Assembly: GCA_963920665.1 (NCBI GenBank)
Contig: OY987268.1
Coordinates: 17,548,501-17,612,500, forward strand
Direction: 5' to 3'
DNA: 64,000 nt
Source of the DNA: Straminergon stramineum
Lineage: Eukaryota > Streptophyta > Bryopsida > Hypnales > Calliergonaceae
In this document: positions 13,110 to 25,534 of the stretch, piece by piece
Layout: each line of letters begins with the position of its first letter
Numbering within the stretch: the first letter of the stretch is position 1
The notes under the pieces: generated by a model
Told to the model about the DNA's origin: nothing
Databases searched by the model: none
What the model saw: the letters and a program-made list of their open reading frames with translations, nothing else
Made by a program: the position numbers and the translations under genes

Positions 13110-13430
13110 GCAAGAAGGCCACAAAACAATTTATACACTATAGCCTACTTCTTAATAATGCTCCCATCTATTCCTTTCAAATTTCCTCACTTGCTTGGTA
13201 TGACATGATTCATGCAAGAATGGCCACATAACACCATCTTCAAGACTTTCATGAAGTGCAATAAAGCTTGGAAAATGTAGTATGCTTGTCTTGCCTAGTT
13301 CGTAATAATACTCCCATCTATTCCTTTCAAATTTCCTCACTTGTTTGGCATGACATGATTCATGTAGGAATAGTCAAACATAACACCATTCTTAATACTT
13401 TCATCAAGTGCAACAAAGCTTGGCAATTAC
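13110..13430. repeat. Direct tandem duplication, 2 x 150 bp
   Basis: CTCCCATCTATTCCTTTCAA starts at 13161 and again at 13311. The following text (ATTTCCTCACTTG.TTGG.ATGACATGATTCATG, AACACCAT.CTT.A.ACTTTCAT.AAGTGCAA.AAAGCTTGG) is repeated with a few substitutions. The overlapping short open frames on both strands come from this duplication and are not called as genes. Confidence 0.8.
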
Positions 13431-13679
13431 TTGTTAGGAAGGATTTTTCTCTTCTTGGTGTTTTTACTTTGTTTTCAATAGTGGTGACTTGCAAATTACC
13501 AATTGCAACAAATCCCTGAGTTTTTGAAATATATGTTGTCCCTCTTCACTAGGACCGACACTATTGTTCATTATTTTCCTTCCTTCCTTCCTTTTTTCAT
13601 GCATGCAATCACTTTACCTATTATTATTATTTTCAAATTCTTTGCTAAAAGAGATAGTACGGAGTAATTGATAGAATTG

Positions 13680-14390
13680 ATGGGTGAAATGGGTCCACTT
13701 CCAGGCACCCATGCACAGTGGCATGGGCCATACACCTGAGTGTTTCCTCCAGTAGAAAGTATAGTACAGTACTGTAGTAATAATACAACAGACACAGAGA
13801 AATACATCATGTATTATGGTACCAATCTCTATCCTAATGTTCCATTGAATGATGGAGTGACAGACACACTGCCACCTGCGGCGGCTCTTCAGGAAATGGC
13901 AGCAGTGCATCATCCACCATGATCGCCGTCAATGCCAAACTGAAGCTGAATTCCTGGATATAGTCAATACCAAAGTCCTGGATTTCAGTGGAAGAGTGCC
14001 TGAATTTTGCAAAGAAGATGCCCCCGTTTGCTGGCGCGATGATCATGGATGGGAATGTTATCAATGGCAAGCTGCTCCTGAGACTGAATTTCTGTCGTGG
14101 TCTGGAGCCAACAGCAGTTTGTGTGTCCAGTTCCTTAAGTTAAGCTTGTCGCTTTGAATCCACCACATGTGTGGGTTCCAGAATCACTCAAGGCTCTGCA
14201 ATTCTTCCGTACAACATGGCTCCTTTTGTCTTTCTCCTTGCAAATGAACTCCGTCACCTGGCTCTTCCTTCCCAATACTTTTGAGCATGTGGGAGGCTGT
14301 GAATCAGTGGTGGGAATTTCACTCAACTGGCCCTGCTTTCACGGACACAACAACTCTACAAACCGACAGAATGCTACTGTAAGGTAGAAG
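13680..14390 (+). other. GC-richer gene-like island, possible host exon
   Basis: This island has near-balanced base composition inside AT-rich repeats. A plus-strand frame without stops runs from about 13863 to a TGA near 14158 (about 98 codons) and includes a segment reading CWRDDHGWECYQW. Other frames on both strands are also open for 60-100 codons, so the coding frame is not secure. I do not recognise the product. It could be an exon or UTR of a host gene, or a captured gene fragment; the duplicated sequence just upstream (13110-13430) does not help decide. Confidence 0.3.
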
Positions 14391-15149
14391 CACCCAAATG
14401 TAACAAGAGTTGTTCACAGACACCTAAAAAACAACTTAAATCCAAGGGCTTATGGACCCAAAGTAGATAAGTAGGGTTCTAAAGTAGACATGTGGGATTC
14501 CAAGAAGTTGTCACTCTTCCAAGAAGTAGACAATCATCAGCACTTGATCCAAGTTTAGAGTGTGTCACTTTTAGGTGTTTTTGTACCCGCTTTGGTGTTA
14601 GTCTAGTGTCCATGAATTCTATGTCCCAAAATATGTCCTAGAAAATACATACTTTGACATTTTAATTTGTAGAAAATAGGAAAAGCCATTTTCAACAAAA
14701 CTAAAAATTTGCCATTTGGGAGGACTTCTTGATGATGAGATTTGAGAAAAAAATGAGTTCAAAACTATCTCTATTGTTTAGAATTGTGCGCATAAGAGAG
14801 GCCTCTTTTCACAAACATGGAAGATATAAAATAATGAATTTTTAGATTCCCTTTGGTAGACACATGTATGCCTACTAAATTAATATACCATAGAAATTTC
14901 AACTGAAAATCACTAAGTGAAACCACTCAATAGTAAAAAAAACCCTAAATGTCAAAGTGTGACAAATTAACAAAATTGACTTTTAAATATAAAATGATTT
15001 TTTTTAATTTCTGAAAAATAAGGGATACAATAACAAGAAATATATCTAGAAAAAGATTTTATGGTTTTGAAATTGGATTCATAAATCAAAATTTATAGCG
15101 TTTCAAAATCAAAACGCAACAACATTGGCAAATATTTCTTGCAATCACC
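14391..15149. repeat. Probable MITE copy with right end TTTCTTGCAATCACC
   Basis: The right end at 15135-15149 matches the right end of the 59178-59909 element. Internal segments (GTGCGCATAAGAGAGGCCTC, ATAGAAATTTCAACTGAAAATCAC) resemble parts of the 57224-57947 copy. I could not find a clean left end. No gene is seen. Confidence 0.35.
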
Positions 15150-15399
15150 TAACTAGAAAATTTCTAATCAAGGGAAAATGTGAAATATCCAAAACTTGGA
15201 GTTTAATATTTCTCATGGATTTGACATTCCATGATTGTTTGAGAGGTTCAAGAAATTAAGAAAAGAGCCCAAGTTGATTTCATTTGAACATCATATGCTC
15301 ATGGTACACTAGTTAACTCATTATATGTTTTGAAATTTTGTTAGGAGTTGTTGCCACCATTAGTTTTAATACTTGTCAATGTTGGAATGCCATGAAATT

Positions 15400-15960
15400 T
15401 AGCCAAGTGCTCATTTATTCTAAAACAACCTTTCCTAATTTTTAGAGAGATTTTATTACTACTTGGGTAATTTCTATGAATTTTCCCATGTCAATAAACA
15501 AGGTTGACTTCTTAGGGAGCCATCTTTTGCAATTAAAAAAATTATGAAAAGATTCAGGTGGCTTCTAAGAAGCTCTCAATGGCTAAATGCCAATTTTTAC
15601 ATGTACCATGCATTTTTTTGCTGAAGGTATAAAATTAACTTCATTGTTTTAATTCCTTTGGGAAGGAATCATTCTTCTACTAGGGAATCTTTGTGAACCA
15701 ACTTTGCCATCAAGCTCCTAGTATGCTTTTAAGCTATAAAACCTCTCTCCAATCCTTAATCATGTAATCTTTGAATTGGTGGAATTTACCTACAAGAGCA
15801 AAAAGTGACTTTTCAAAATTCTTGTTGGTAGGATGGTGACCTTTATGTTGTCATGAAGTTTGTGGTTGGTCCAAAGAAGTATAGGGCTTTTGGTTGTGGT
15901 AGTGTTTGTTTGTAAAAGAACCAAAAATGCCTAGCTATGACTAAGAATACCTCAATTCCA
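15400..15960 (-). mobile_element. Decayed LTR fragment, minus orientation
   Basis: Blocks such as CTAATTTTTAGAGAGATTTTA, CTTGGGTAATTTCTATGAATTTTCCCATG and GAACCAACTTTGCCATCAAG align in order with 4365-4650 and 20930-21210. This may be the distal LTR of the element whose other LTR is 18700-21687. It is strongly diverged. Confidence 0.4.
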
Positions 15961-18699
15961 ACACCAACCCAATCACAATAGTTAATTAAAACCTATTTCC
16001 AACAATACGTGCTTTTAGATCAAATAGAACTTCACTATTACTATAGTAAATCCTCTTTTACCCAAAAACCTTCATAATATATTTACCACTCTTCCTCTTC
16101 CTCACCTATATCCTCTATCTATCCAACAACAACACCTCCAGTCTATTTTATTTTATTACCCTCTTCATACTTATTTTTTTTCTATTAAATTGAAAAAAAC
16201 CATTTAGAAAATGAAAAGCTAACTTAAAAATAAATATTAAACAACCTTTGAATTAACTAACTTGCAATTATGTAACTAATAATAAAATATAGAGATGCCT
16301 AATTTTAATTCATAAAACCCCACATCATGACAACGTGGGCCATCTAAATGTATTTCTAAGTTAAGACTTAGGGAGACAATTCCTACTTTAATCCTCTAAT
16401 TCTTATATTCTAACTTTCTATCACTTACCTAGAGGTTCTCTCTATTGTAATCTAAATTGGTTGTTATTATATATGATGGCCAACATAACCTAGAACTATT
16501 CCCAAATTTCTATTTGACCTTTAAACACTAGAAGATGAAAATGGAAGTACTTAAGGAACTTTTTAGACTTTTAGGATTAACACGCGATGAGTTGTTCTAT
16601 TGAACACATTTTGGGGTTTGTGTGTCAAGTTGTTTGCTTGACATTGCGTGTCATATAAGACAAGTTTCGCATATTGTGAGGACCAATTTATCTACCCTTG
16701 ATAAATCACGAGTACAACTAGGTTCTTGGATTTTAACTAAACAATTTCTACTTTTGGGTGTCTAAACATGGTCCATTGAACCTTCCAAGAAATGGATCTT
16801 TTTAAATTGCATAAGTGTACCCAAATGTGCGGAAATACCATAAAATGCAACTTTGAATGCAAAACTTAGGTAACAAGCTAAATGAAATAGGCCACTGTGG
16901 TTTTTGGTGAAGGACTAGTCAACAAGGAACTAACCCCACCAACTCCTATATGAATCTTTGACCTTTTTAAAAATATAAAATTTGTTCCAATCCAACCTTT
17001 CGAGCAAAAATTATGGGTGGATGAAGTTTGATTGCTAATTGGTTCATCAAACTTCATCCACAACTTAAGTTTAGTTCCTAATTCAAAATAACTTGAAATT
17101 TCATGGAGGTGCTTAAGAGGCTTCATTCTACCTGACCCTAGAGTTTGGTTGTAATTGGACACTTTTATGAATATTTCATCTAAACCTAAACTAAACTTCA
17201 TCCTTCTTTATCTTACTAGTTTTTAGTCTTTCCATAAGCGAGGGGGCTTTGTGAATTCTACTCATTATACCCTACAAGATTATGGTTCTAACTTTTCTAT
17301 TCTACTTGAACTTCTAAGCTTCTTATTAGGTTTCCATGATGTTCTAGTCTTGGTTTAACTTCTGTCAAATTAATATTTTTAATAGTTTCAAATTTTCTTC
17401 TTGTAGACTCTAATTCTAGCTTTCCATATTGATAAGACACTTGCTAATCAGACTTTCCTACTAAAAGTTCTTAATGGATGAAGTTTGACCACTAATAGGT
17501 ATTTAAAACTTCATCCACTAATTTCTTCTAATCTACAATCTGGAATTGATTTTTTCTTTTATCTATGACCTTTAATTATCAACCTCTTTCTAATTCTTTT
17601 AATTTGTCCCCAATTTTGACGTCTACCTAATCTTCATCCAATTTAAGTCCTAGACTTCATCTATTGATACTTTTCTCATTTTGATTATGATTTCTACTTA
17701 TCTTATGTTTCGAGAGAACTATGGACTTCTTCTCTAAGGTTTTGGAATTAAAAAATGACCTAACTTTTAATCCTAGGGGTTTGATTTGAGGCTAGGCCTT
17801 GACCAAGGTTAGTATTTACTAATTAGGTGGTTATATTGGGTGGATGGGTAAGGAAGGTTTTGACTTCATACCTCAAAAATGATGTCATTGATCATGCTTC
17901 TTGGGGGTGCTTCTTCCTCTACCAAAATTCCCATGACATAATGCAATTGATCACCGTTTTGATAAAGGGGTGAATTAATACAATGGTTGATCCTTTCTAC
18001 TCCTACCAACTTTATCCCTCTTTCTTTCTCTTCCCTTGTCTCCTTTTCTTTCTACCCAATTCCTCTTATCTCTTTGAAGTGGTTGAACTACTTTCGTTCT
18101 ACGTTTCTCGGCAAAATTAAGGATGCGATATTGTTTTTTACACCTTGAACTACCTCTTACATCTAGCATCTCGATAATCATCTATCCTTAATCCGATGGT
18201 CAAAAACAAGGTAGGGAGATTTCCCCTCTATCTCATCTTCTATGGTTCACTTTCTATCTAATCTCTACTAGTATTCTTCTACTTGTCATTCTTCCCATTT
18301 TCTTGACCCAACCTTACTTGCTTGTCTTTGTTTTGCTTCCTTCACTTGTGTTTTGCAAGAGTTGGGGGGTTGGCTTCCCCTCTCCAACACCGGATTATAC
18401 AGAGATTTTGAGGTTGTTTTTCCCCTTCTCTTTCTTTTGAACACTCCACTCTCCAAGCTCTCATCTTTAAGACTCTTGCTAATTTCCCAACTCCCTGGCC
18501 CTGATGGTGTCATTATTGGTACATGGCAACTAGGCTGGTGCTAATACATGTTGGGTCGGAGTTGCTACTCAATAGCTAGTTGTTGGTTGTTGGATTTGCT
18601 TGGTCGGTATCTTTTTCCCTATTTTTGTTAACAAACAATTAGATGAAGTAGAAAAGGGTTATAATTGATACACAAGGAAGTTAGGAAGTTAACAATCCC
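15961..18699 (-). repeat. Internal region of retrotransposon copy B, non-coding
   Basis: 16560-17900 is homologous in reverse complement to 11800-12480 (repeated CTTCATCCA motifs, CCTTCCAAGAAATGGATC). 18280-18620 resembles 1100-1260. The frames at 16878-17201, 17975-18181 and 18286-18544 are short and overlap on both strands, and none resembles a retroelement protein. The element appears non-autonomous or fully decayed. Confidence 0.4.
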
Positions 18700-21687
18700 C
18701 CCAAAAGTGAATTTCGGCTCACTAGGGGTTGTTTGTATGGCCCTATGAGTAATTCCCTCTTCTACTTTTAATTTGGACCCTATTGATCTTTTGGAGGCTA
18801 AAATTTAAATAGTTTCCAACATGTTTTGGAAACATAACTTTGGATGTGGACTTCCCAAGGGGTTAAGGTTTTACCATGAAGTGGCCTTAATACACAACTA
18901 AGACTCTTTCACCCTTAGGGGATTCAAGGCTTCGCTATGATTTCTACATTTAACACACAACTAACATTGTTTGACCCTTGGAGGTTCAAAGCTTCATCAT
19001 CTTGGTGAGAACTCCTAAGCCTTACACATGCTTGGACTTGACTTGAAGGCAACCAAACTAAATGTGGGGGAGAAAAGAGTACTTGAAGGACAAGGGTTAG
19101 TGAAACTTGGGTTAGTACGGCATTACCACTAAACCAAAGGCTTCCAAAAGAAGTATTGCCAAGACATATGGAAGTTTGCTCTAGGGTTTGTACAAGGACA
19201 AGGAAAGAGCCCCCAAAGATAGAACAACACCACATGCTCCTCTGAAGTTAATAGGAATGAACTCTCAAGGCTCTAAAAAGACTCTAAATGGTTAGCATGA
19301 AGGACACAAGGTGAGAAGGGCCCATAAGACCTCAAAAGCTCAAAAAAGAACAACAACGGTCTAAAAGTACCCCCCAAATCACCGTTCAAGGTTTCTGGCT
19401 TAACCCCTAAAGGACCAAGGCCATTTTTCTGTCAAAAACCACTCAAAACTGCCATTTTTGTTGTGTTCACCCATAAAATCCAAAAAAAATACTTTAAAAA
19501 ATCTAGCCATAGGATCTTGTACTTTACTTGTTCCAAACCACGTGGTAAAAATTTCATGGATTTTGACTGCATAGATTGAGAGATATTAGCATTCAAAGTT
19601 GGAAAAAGAAGTTTTTTTGAACATTGGCCTAGAATTTCAGATGACTTTGACCACCTTTTGTTGAAATTTTTTGCACTATGGATTGTGAATTTAAAAAATT
19701 TTGTGTTGAAAACTTGAGTTGATATTCCTGGAAAAAAATTTCAAAAGAAAAACTCTTGATTTTCATTCTCTAAAAAATTGTTAAGTAGAAGTAGGTCCAA
19801 GATTACATGAAAAACTAAATCATTAATAGCTCTAAGATGGGATTAAAACTCAATAATCCCAATGGTGAGATTGTTCTAGAAAACAAACTTCACTTTGTCA
19901 AACAATTTTAAAAAAAAATTGTGAATATTGCATTCAGTAATGAATCCTATAAGTTATTTTTTCAAGAAGATGCTTATATTGCTCGAAAAACAAGATTGTT
20001 CATAACTTTCACATCACTTATCCAAATGGAATGAATCAAAGATTCAATTGTTGATAAAAATATAATCTATGAGAAAGAAAAATCAAAATTTTTTTTTCTA
20101 ATCTTTTGTGGATTTATTTTTCTGCCCAGTGAAGTGTAAATTATGTTTAAGAAGGAAAAACTTTTGCTCCTAGGCATTGATTGAAATAAAAATTATATAC
20201 CCACGAAGCAAATCAATTTTTCTATCTTGTGGGAAAGTTTCAGAAAAATTCACTAAAAATTGAAGTCATAGGAACTTGCCTAAAATCCAATTTGTCTTCC
20301 AAGGGGACAATGGTCCTTTAGGGGTTAAAAATCCAAAAATTTCAATCATAAGTTGGACCCAACGGACCCAAATACAATAATGAAGGTGGTTTGAGAGGAG
20401 AAGGGGTGACCTTTTATACTCTTTCCAAGGCACCCACTTCCTCTCATTCATCTAAATAATCCTATCATTTTAAATTTTCATCTTCATCTTGTAGGATTTT
20501 TACTTTTTACATTGGTCTAAAAAACTAACTTTTGGAGATCAACTCCAAATCTCAAAAGGATTGCCCCATTGGCTTTAGAAGTTCCTTTTCGCTTGAAGCT
20601 TTCTCCCACCCTTTTTCCTAACTCCAAAATCTCGATGAAACAAATCGCCAACTTAATGCCAAAATTAGGTTAAAATCCAACTTTTGGATTTTGACTTTTT
20701 TGACAAAAGTAATTAGCCTAGGCTCTTAAGTAGGTATGGGGGAGTAAGAAAAGACCTATCTTTGACCTCATTCCACTTTCGTATGCTCCCAATCCACTGG
20801 TCAACTCCACCACAATTTTTAAATTATATCAGTTGTTGAGGAATCTTGCAAGTGCGGGCCTTTTTGACAATCAAAATGTCTTGAAACTTGTCAAAGCGTT
20901 TTATTAACATAAAAGAAGCTAGTCTAATTTTCACAGAGATTTTAGCGCCACCCGGGTAATTTCTATGAATTTGCTATCATAGGTTTCTACAATTGATAGT
21001 TCGAAAGAGCATCTTCTGACTATCAAAAAATTTCGAAATTTTTTGTGGAACTTCTCATGGAATCTCACAACACATGTGTAGGTTCAAAATTTTATTCTAC
21101 ACATTGGCGTAGGGAGAATAAAATCCACCCCCTTGTTCAAATATTGGTGTCTGGGGAATCTTTCACACCAGAGAGATTCTTGACGAATTGTCTTTGCCAT
21201 TGAGTCCCTAGCATAATTTTCATCGAAGTTCACCCTTCCTTGGCCATAGATTACTCTTCAATCTTGTCATGCTATAATATACTCCTATAAGCCAACAACT
21301 CAAGTTCGACTATTCTGTCTATGAAATGGGGAAATTAGAACTTATCGCCGAGAATTGACCTAATTACCTCACTAGGATTTCCTTGATCAACTTTAGCCTA
21401 GACATGTCTCTTGCATGTAAAGTTTGAGTCTATTCTGTCAATAATACATTAACACATACTCCTTCAATTTACCACAATTAAACAGGTTCTAACCTATATA
21501 CAAGTGGCAATTTGGGATATTCTAGTTATAGCACTCTATTTTTAGACCAAATGTTGTATTGGTATGTAACATATCTATTTTGATTCTACAGTCTTTTGGG
21601 AGGGCTTTTGGAATATAAAACTACACTCAAAATTACAAAATACAAAAAAACAACAATGAGTCTATAGTGACAAATTAGAGGCTCACA
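18700..21687 (-). mobile_element. LTR of family A, minus orientation (copy B), with nested element
   Basis: On the minus strand it starts TGTGAGCCTCTAATTTGTCA at 21687 and has its TATAAAAGG box at 20418-20410. It continues past the TTAA-flanked insertion (19400-20328) to about 18700, matching 9830-10640 in reverse complement. Without the insertion it is about 2.05 kb, agreeing with copy A. The TTAA element entered about 80 bp downstream of the TATA box, so it is younger than this LTR. Confidence 0.6.
19400..20328. mobile_element. TTAA-flanked element, piggyBac-like termini (929 bp)
   Basis: Ends are TTAACCCCTAAAGGACCAAG and GGTCCTTTAGGGGTTAA. It is full-length relative to the 53091-54023 copy (933 bp), with shared internal blocks such as AAAAACCACTCAAAACTGCC and CCAAATGGAATGAATCAAAG. 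It has no internal transposase, so it is a non-autonomous copy. It is nested in an LTR. Confidence 0.7.
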
Positions 21688-21711
21688 CATATATAAGACA
21701 ACCTTGTCGTA

Positions 21712-21860
21712 TAAGGCCTTATCTTAACAATAGAGACAACTTGAAATCTCACTTTAGTTATGATCCATAATGTAGAATGTAATAAGTGATTATTAAATTG
21801 AGACACTTCAATAAAATGAAATTCAAATATGTCGAGATTGAAAATAGAAAGTGTTTTATT
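21712..21860 (+). repeat. Second copy of the giant element's left terminus
   Basis: TAAGGCCTTATCTTAACAAT followed by GAGACAACTTGAAATCTCA, then TTAAATTGAGACACTTCAAT at 21794, aligns collinearly with 31853-31975 (AAGGCCTTATTTGTTAAATT ... TTAAATTGAGACAATTCAAT). The same order and spacing of the two sub-motifs indicates a related element end in the same orientation. I found no matching right end in the window. Confidence 0.55.
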
Positions 21861-22649
21861 TGAAAGTCAACCTTCAAGTTGACTTTATTAGACAAACGAA
21901 GGGGACTACTAGATGTGATGGACGTCGTGTTCATCGTGTTCTTGAGATGTTTGAGTGAACAACCATGAATACACTGCAATTGTAGGGACTTTTAATTAAC
22001 AAGCTAACACGATGTGAATCCTCTTTTTTATATTTTTTACTATAGATTGGACTACGAATGAGCAAAAGCAAAAAAAAAAATTTGAAGCCCAAGTAATACC
22101 TATAGAGCTCACAATTATCCTCCGAGGCTACAACTCTAGATGCACTTCATGTCCATCACTTGGACCGTTAGTCGACATTTTGGCATTTTTGTTACAAGCA
22201 ATGGGGAGGCTTCATGCAAATGGTTTGTCAACATGAATTTCCCTTTCAATATTATATTCATCATAGAAATGTCAATTAGGTTGAAGGATATAATATGTTT
22301 TAAACTTCAACCATACCTGATAAAGGATTTGTGAGGACAAAATATTTCAGAAGGTTTAAGAAGAATTTGTAATCTAATGTTTGTCTTTTCATTGAAAAAT
22401 CAAAAATTTCAATTTTTTTTGTGTTCTATTTTATTTTATTTTATAGAATTGCTTAAATCTTAGACATTGTATAAAATATTTTGTCTTTGTACAATCTCTT
22501 TAGAATGTGACTGAGGTTTGTGTAGGACCTAAATTTTTGTAGGATTAAGTGGTTAGTGTAGAATATACTCCAAGAAATGTAGCTTTGACATAGGAAATGA
22601 ATTCTTTTAAATTAAGAGTAATTGTGTGTGGTCTTCTAAGACTTGAATT

Positions 22650-23900
22650 TGGAGGAGCTAGTTGATATGCCTTCGTACAATTTGTCTTAGAGTATTCACA
22701 ACAAGTGGCTTTAAATGTCTAGAAACCAAGGAAATAATTTTTTTGATGCTACTTATGACAACAATATTTGTGCATGAATCCAAATGACAAATTGTAGAGC
22801 TTATTTGAGAGGCCATGCCTTTGGATCTAGTGCCTCAAAGGAGGATTTGAAGTTGAGAGCTACAAGATGAAGTGGAGATGCCAAGAAGATTTTAGAAGCA
22901 CTCAACACATTCTTTGGAGTTGAGAATGTTGGAACTTGCATATTCTATTTAGAGGGTGAAGAAATTTTTGGAAGCATGAAGAGGAAGTTGGACGTATCTA
23001 TAGCCTCTGAAAGAGACTTACATCACTTGGACAAAGTAAAATTTTTTCAATCACATGTTCAAACAAAGTCCACTAAGATATAGAGTCTTCTAAGGATGTA
23101 GAAACAAAAGTGGAGGCAAACATTGGTACTTAAGTAACAAGTGCTAACAAGAGCAATTGTAACACCTCAAAGTGGCATATTGCAAGGATTGGCCACAAAT
23201 CAAGCACCAAATGTCAAGTTCCACAAAGGGTTTTAGACATGAAGTGCATTGCCAAAATTGCTTGGGGACAGAAAGGAACACTGGCTCCAAACTACTACGA
23301 GAGAAAGGAAGATTATGGAAGTCGTTGCAAGGTGGTAGCAAATTTTTAGTTTTGTTGGTATGATATCGAACAATGTGTGAAAGGAACAAAGCGGAAATGG
23401 ATGATTGAATAGCTTGAAGTGTCAAAGATGTGGCATGTTTTGACAAAGACTAATCTAAGTTGGGAAGAGACTTTACTATTGTAGCATGTAGGCTTGTATT
23501 TGCAATAGCGACCTACATTGTCTCCACACCGTCTTTTCAACATGTCCAAGGCATTTTCAAACGTTTTGTGGAATCACCCCCTACCAACAAATATGGATGC
23601 ATACCCGACAACGAGGAATAATAGAACCATCTGTTGATTTGCAAATGTAGGCAATTTCAAAAGACAAATTCTAGGAGTGATCCATGACTATGCTTCCCTT
23701 TCTAAGATTAGGTACAATTGTATCCCTTGAGACTAGCTCAAAGCAAAATTAGAATGTGGACCAAATTACAATGGGTATGTTCCCAACTTGCACTTCACCA
23801 CATTTTGTGAATAAGACCATCTCTACAAGTAGAGGTCGTTAGTAGAATGTGAATTGCAAGCTCTTGTACTATTGGTACATATACTTCTACAAAATAGATA
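22650..23900 (+). pseudogene. Decayed coding debris, unidentified
   Basis: Plus-strand reading gives protein-like stretches interrupted by many stops and frame changes: about 22870-23085 (KKILEALNTFFGVENVG followed by FYLEGEE) and about 23400-23500 (KCQRCGMF, a possible zinc-knuckle or zinc-finger remnant). I do not recognise the family. It may be a transposon-borne gene belonging to the element whose terminus is at 21712, but no diagnostic motif is complete. Confidence 0.25.
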
Positions 23901-23949
23901 TCCACAAAGACAAGTTCATTCATGTCCAAGTTATAGCTTAATTGAGTTG

Positions 23950-25534
23950 AATCTTCTTCTTCTTTAAGTTAGGATCATTATCGTTTTAGAGTAGGCCTTG
24001 ACATGGTTTTGTAAGAATTCTATTTGTAGTGTAATGTTATGCATTGTTACTAGTGGAATGACTTGAACAATGTGGAATGAAAAATATGTTTGAATTTTCT
24101 ATATATTGATGTATGTGTTTATGGAGTATTTTTTTTCAACACATAGTACATAAATGCAATGCACCTACCACTCTGAAGTAGTAAGTAGTAATCTTAAATG
24201 AAAAAGAAATTGGATTATCCTTTTTTCATCTTTTCATTTCCATTTTAGAATCAAAAATTGGTTGCAGTATTGCAATCAATTTCTTAGCAATGTATGGCAA
24301 AAAAATAAAAATAAGAAATGATGATTCGAGCTTGCTCTAAATGACAAATGAAGTGCTTCAAATGTGAAGTCCATGGCAACAAAAGTCAAAACATTGGCCC
24401 CACAATGGGTTGCAGTACTGCAACCTATTTATTCACTTTAGAAAAAAAATTGGATTCTAATTTTTCATTATTTTCATATTTTTTCCTTCAATTGTTTTGT
24501 ATATTTTCCACTTGTCTTAAACTTTCAAAGTTTTCTTCCAATGAAAATATCAATTGAAAGCCTTTATATACAAATGAATAGCATTCCCCATTCATGGGTA
24601 TACCACCACAATAACTGTCAAAGATCCTAAATTTTACAAAAAATAAGAATTTTTTGTCTTTCAAAGATTTTTTCTTTCGAAAATGAAAAAATGAAAAAAT
24701 GAACTGAAATTCAAATTTGGGGCTCACAATCTCACTCTCCATACTCGAGGCTCACAGGCTCACTACTCTAGGCTTAGAGCTCACATGCAAGCGTTGTTGC
24801 ATTTTTTGGTCACATTGTATTCATGTTGTATAATTGTGATCTTCATATTATCTACAAGTTGTTTTCTAGTTGTGTGTATGCTTTAAGAGCATTGCCACCC
24901 ATTCCCCTCCAAATATGATTGGGGGAATGGGGTGGTTTGAGCCATGCTCCTCTCGGATGTCTTTTGTGCCCTAGTCATCCCCTTCCTCAAGACACGCCAA
25001 AACAAGTCAATCTAAAAGCATTGATGGCTTGGCAAACCAAGAAGCCAATCAACATGCCAATTGATTAAAAAAATACAAGATATGATGTGTTATGGCCTCT
25101 AAATCAAGAAACTGACAAGATCATTCAACAAACTAAGAAGGATGGTGGGGTTGGTGTCTTGTTGTTTGCCGAGAGACTTTTGGAGTGACTATGAGCCCTC
25201 AAGTTGGCACTTAGAACTCAAAGTTTTATTTTTTTTGGTTTTGTTAGTATTTTACCATATTTATATGCAAAAATGCATAAAAAGAGTGTTTGAGTGGTAT
25301 TTGGTGGAAGTCCCTACTAATACAATGAGGGGTCATCCTAGAGGTATGGAGTATATAAATTACTCCAATTTCATATTTCTAGTGCCTAGTTCAGAGTCTA
25401 AGAGGTCAATTAACTATTTCCAAGAGAATTAAGGGTCTCATTGTTAGTCAATCCTAGTGGCTATCCATGTTAAACTAAATCCTACAAATTCATGTGATAA
25501 GTTGGCTAAGTCTATTTTAGGTCTAAAGAGTCTA
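23950..25534. other. Intergenic, AT-rich, with a short perfect palindrome
   Basis: No gene is called. GGTTGCAGTACTGCAACC at 24408-24425 is a perfect 18-bp palindrome, with a decayed version at 24260-24277 (GGTTGCAGTATTGCAATC) 148 bp upstream. Open frames at 24348-24557, 24488-24742 and 25142-25432 are AT-rich and unrecognised. Confidence 0.4.

Noticed and set aside
8551..21687. Autonomous retrotransposon with gag-pol
   Set aside because: No reverse transcriptase, integrase or protease motif was found in any frame between the LTR-like regions.
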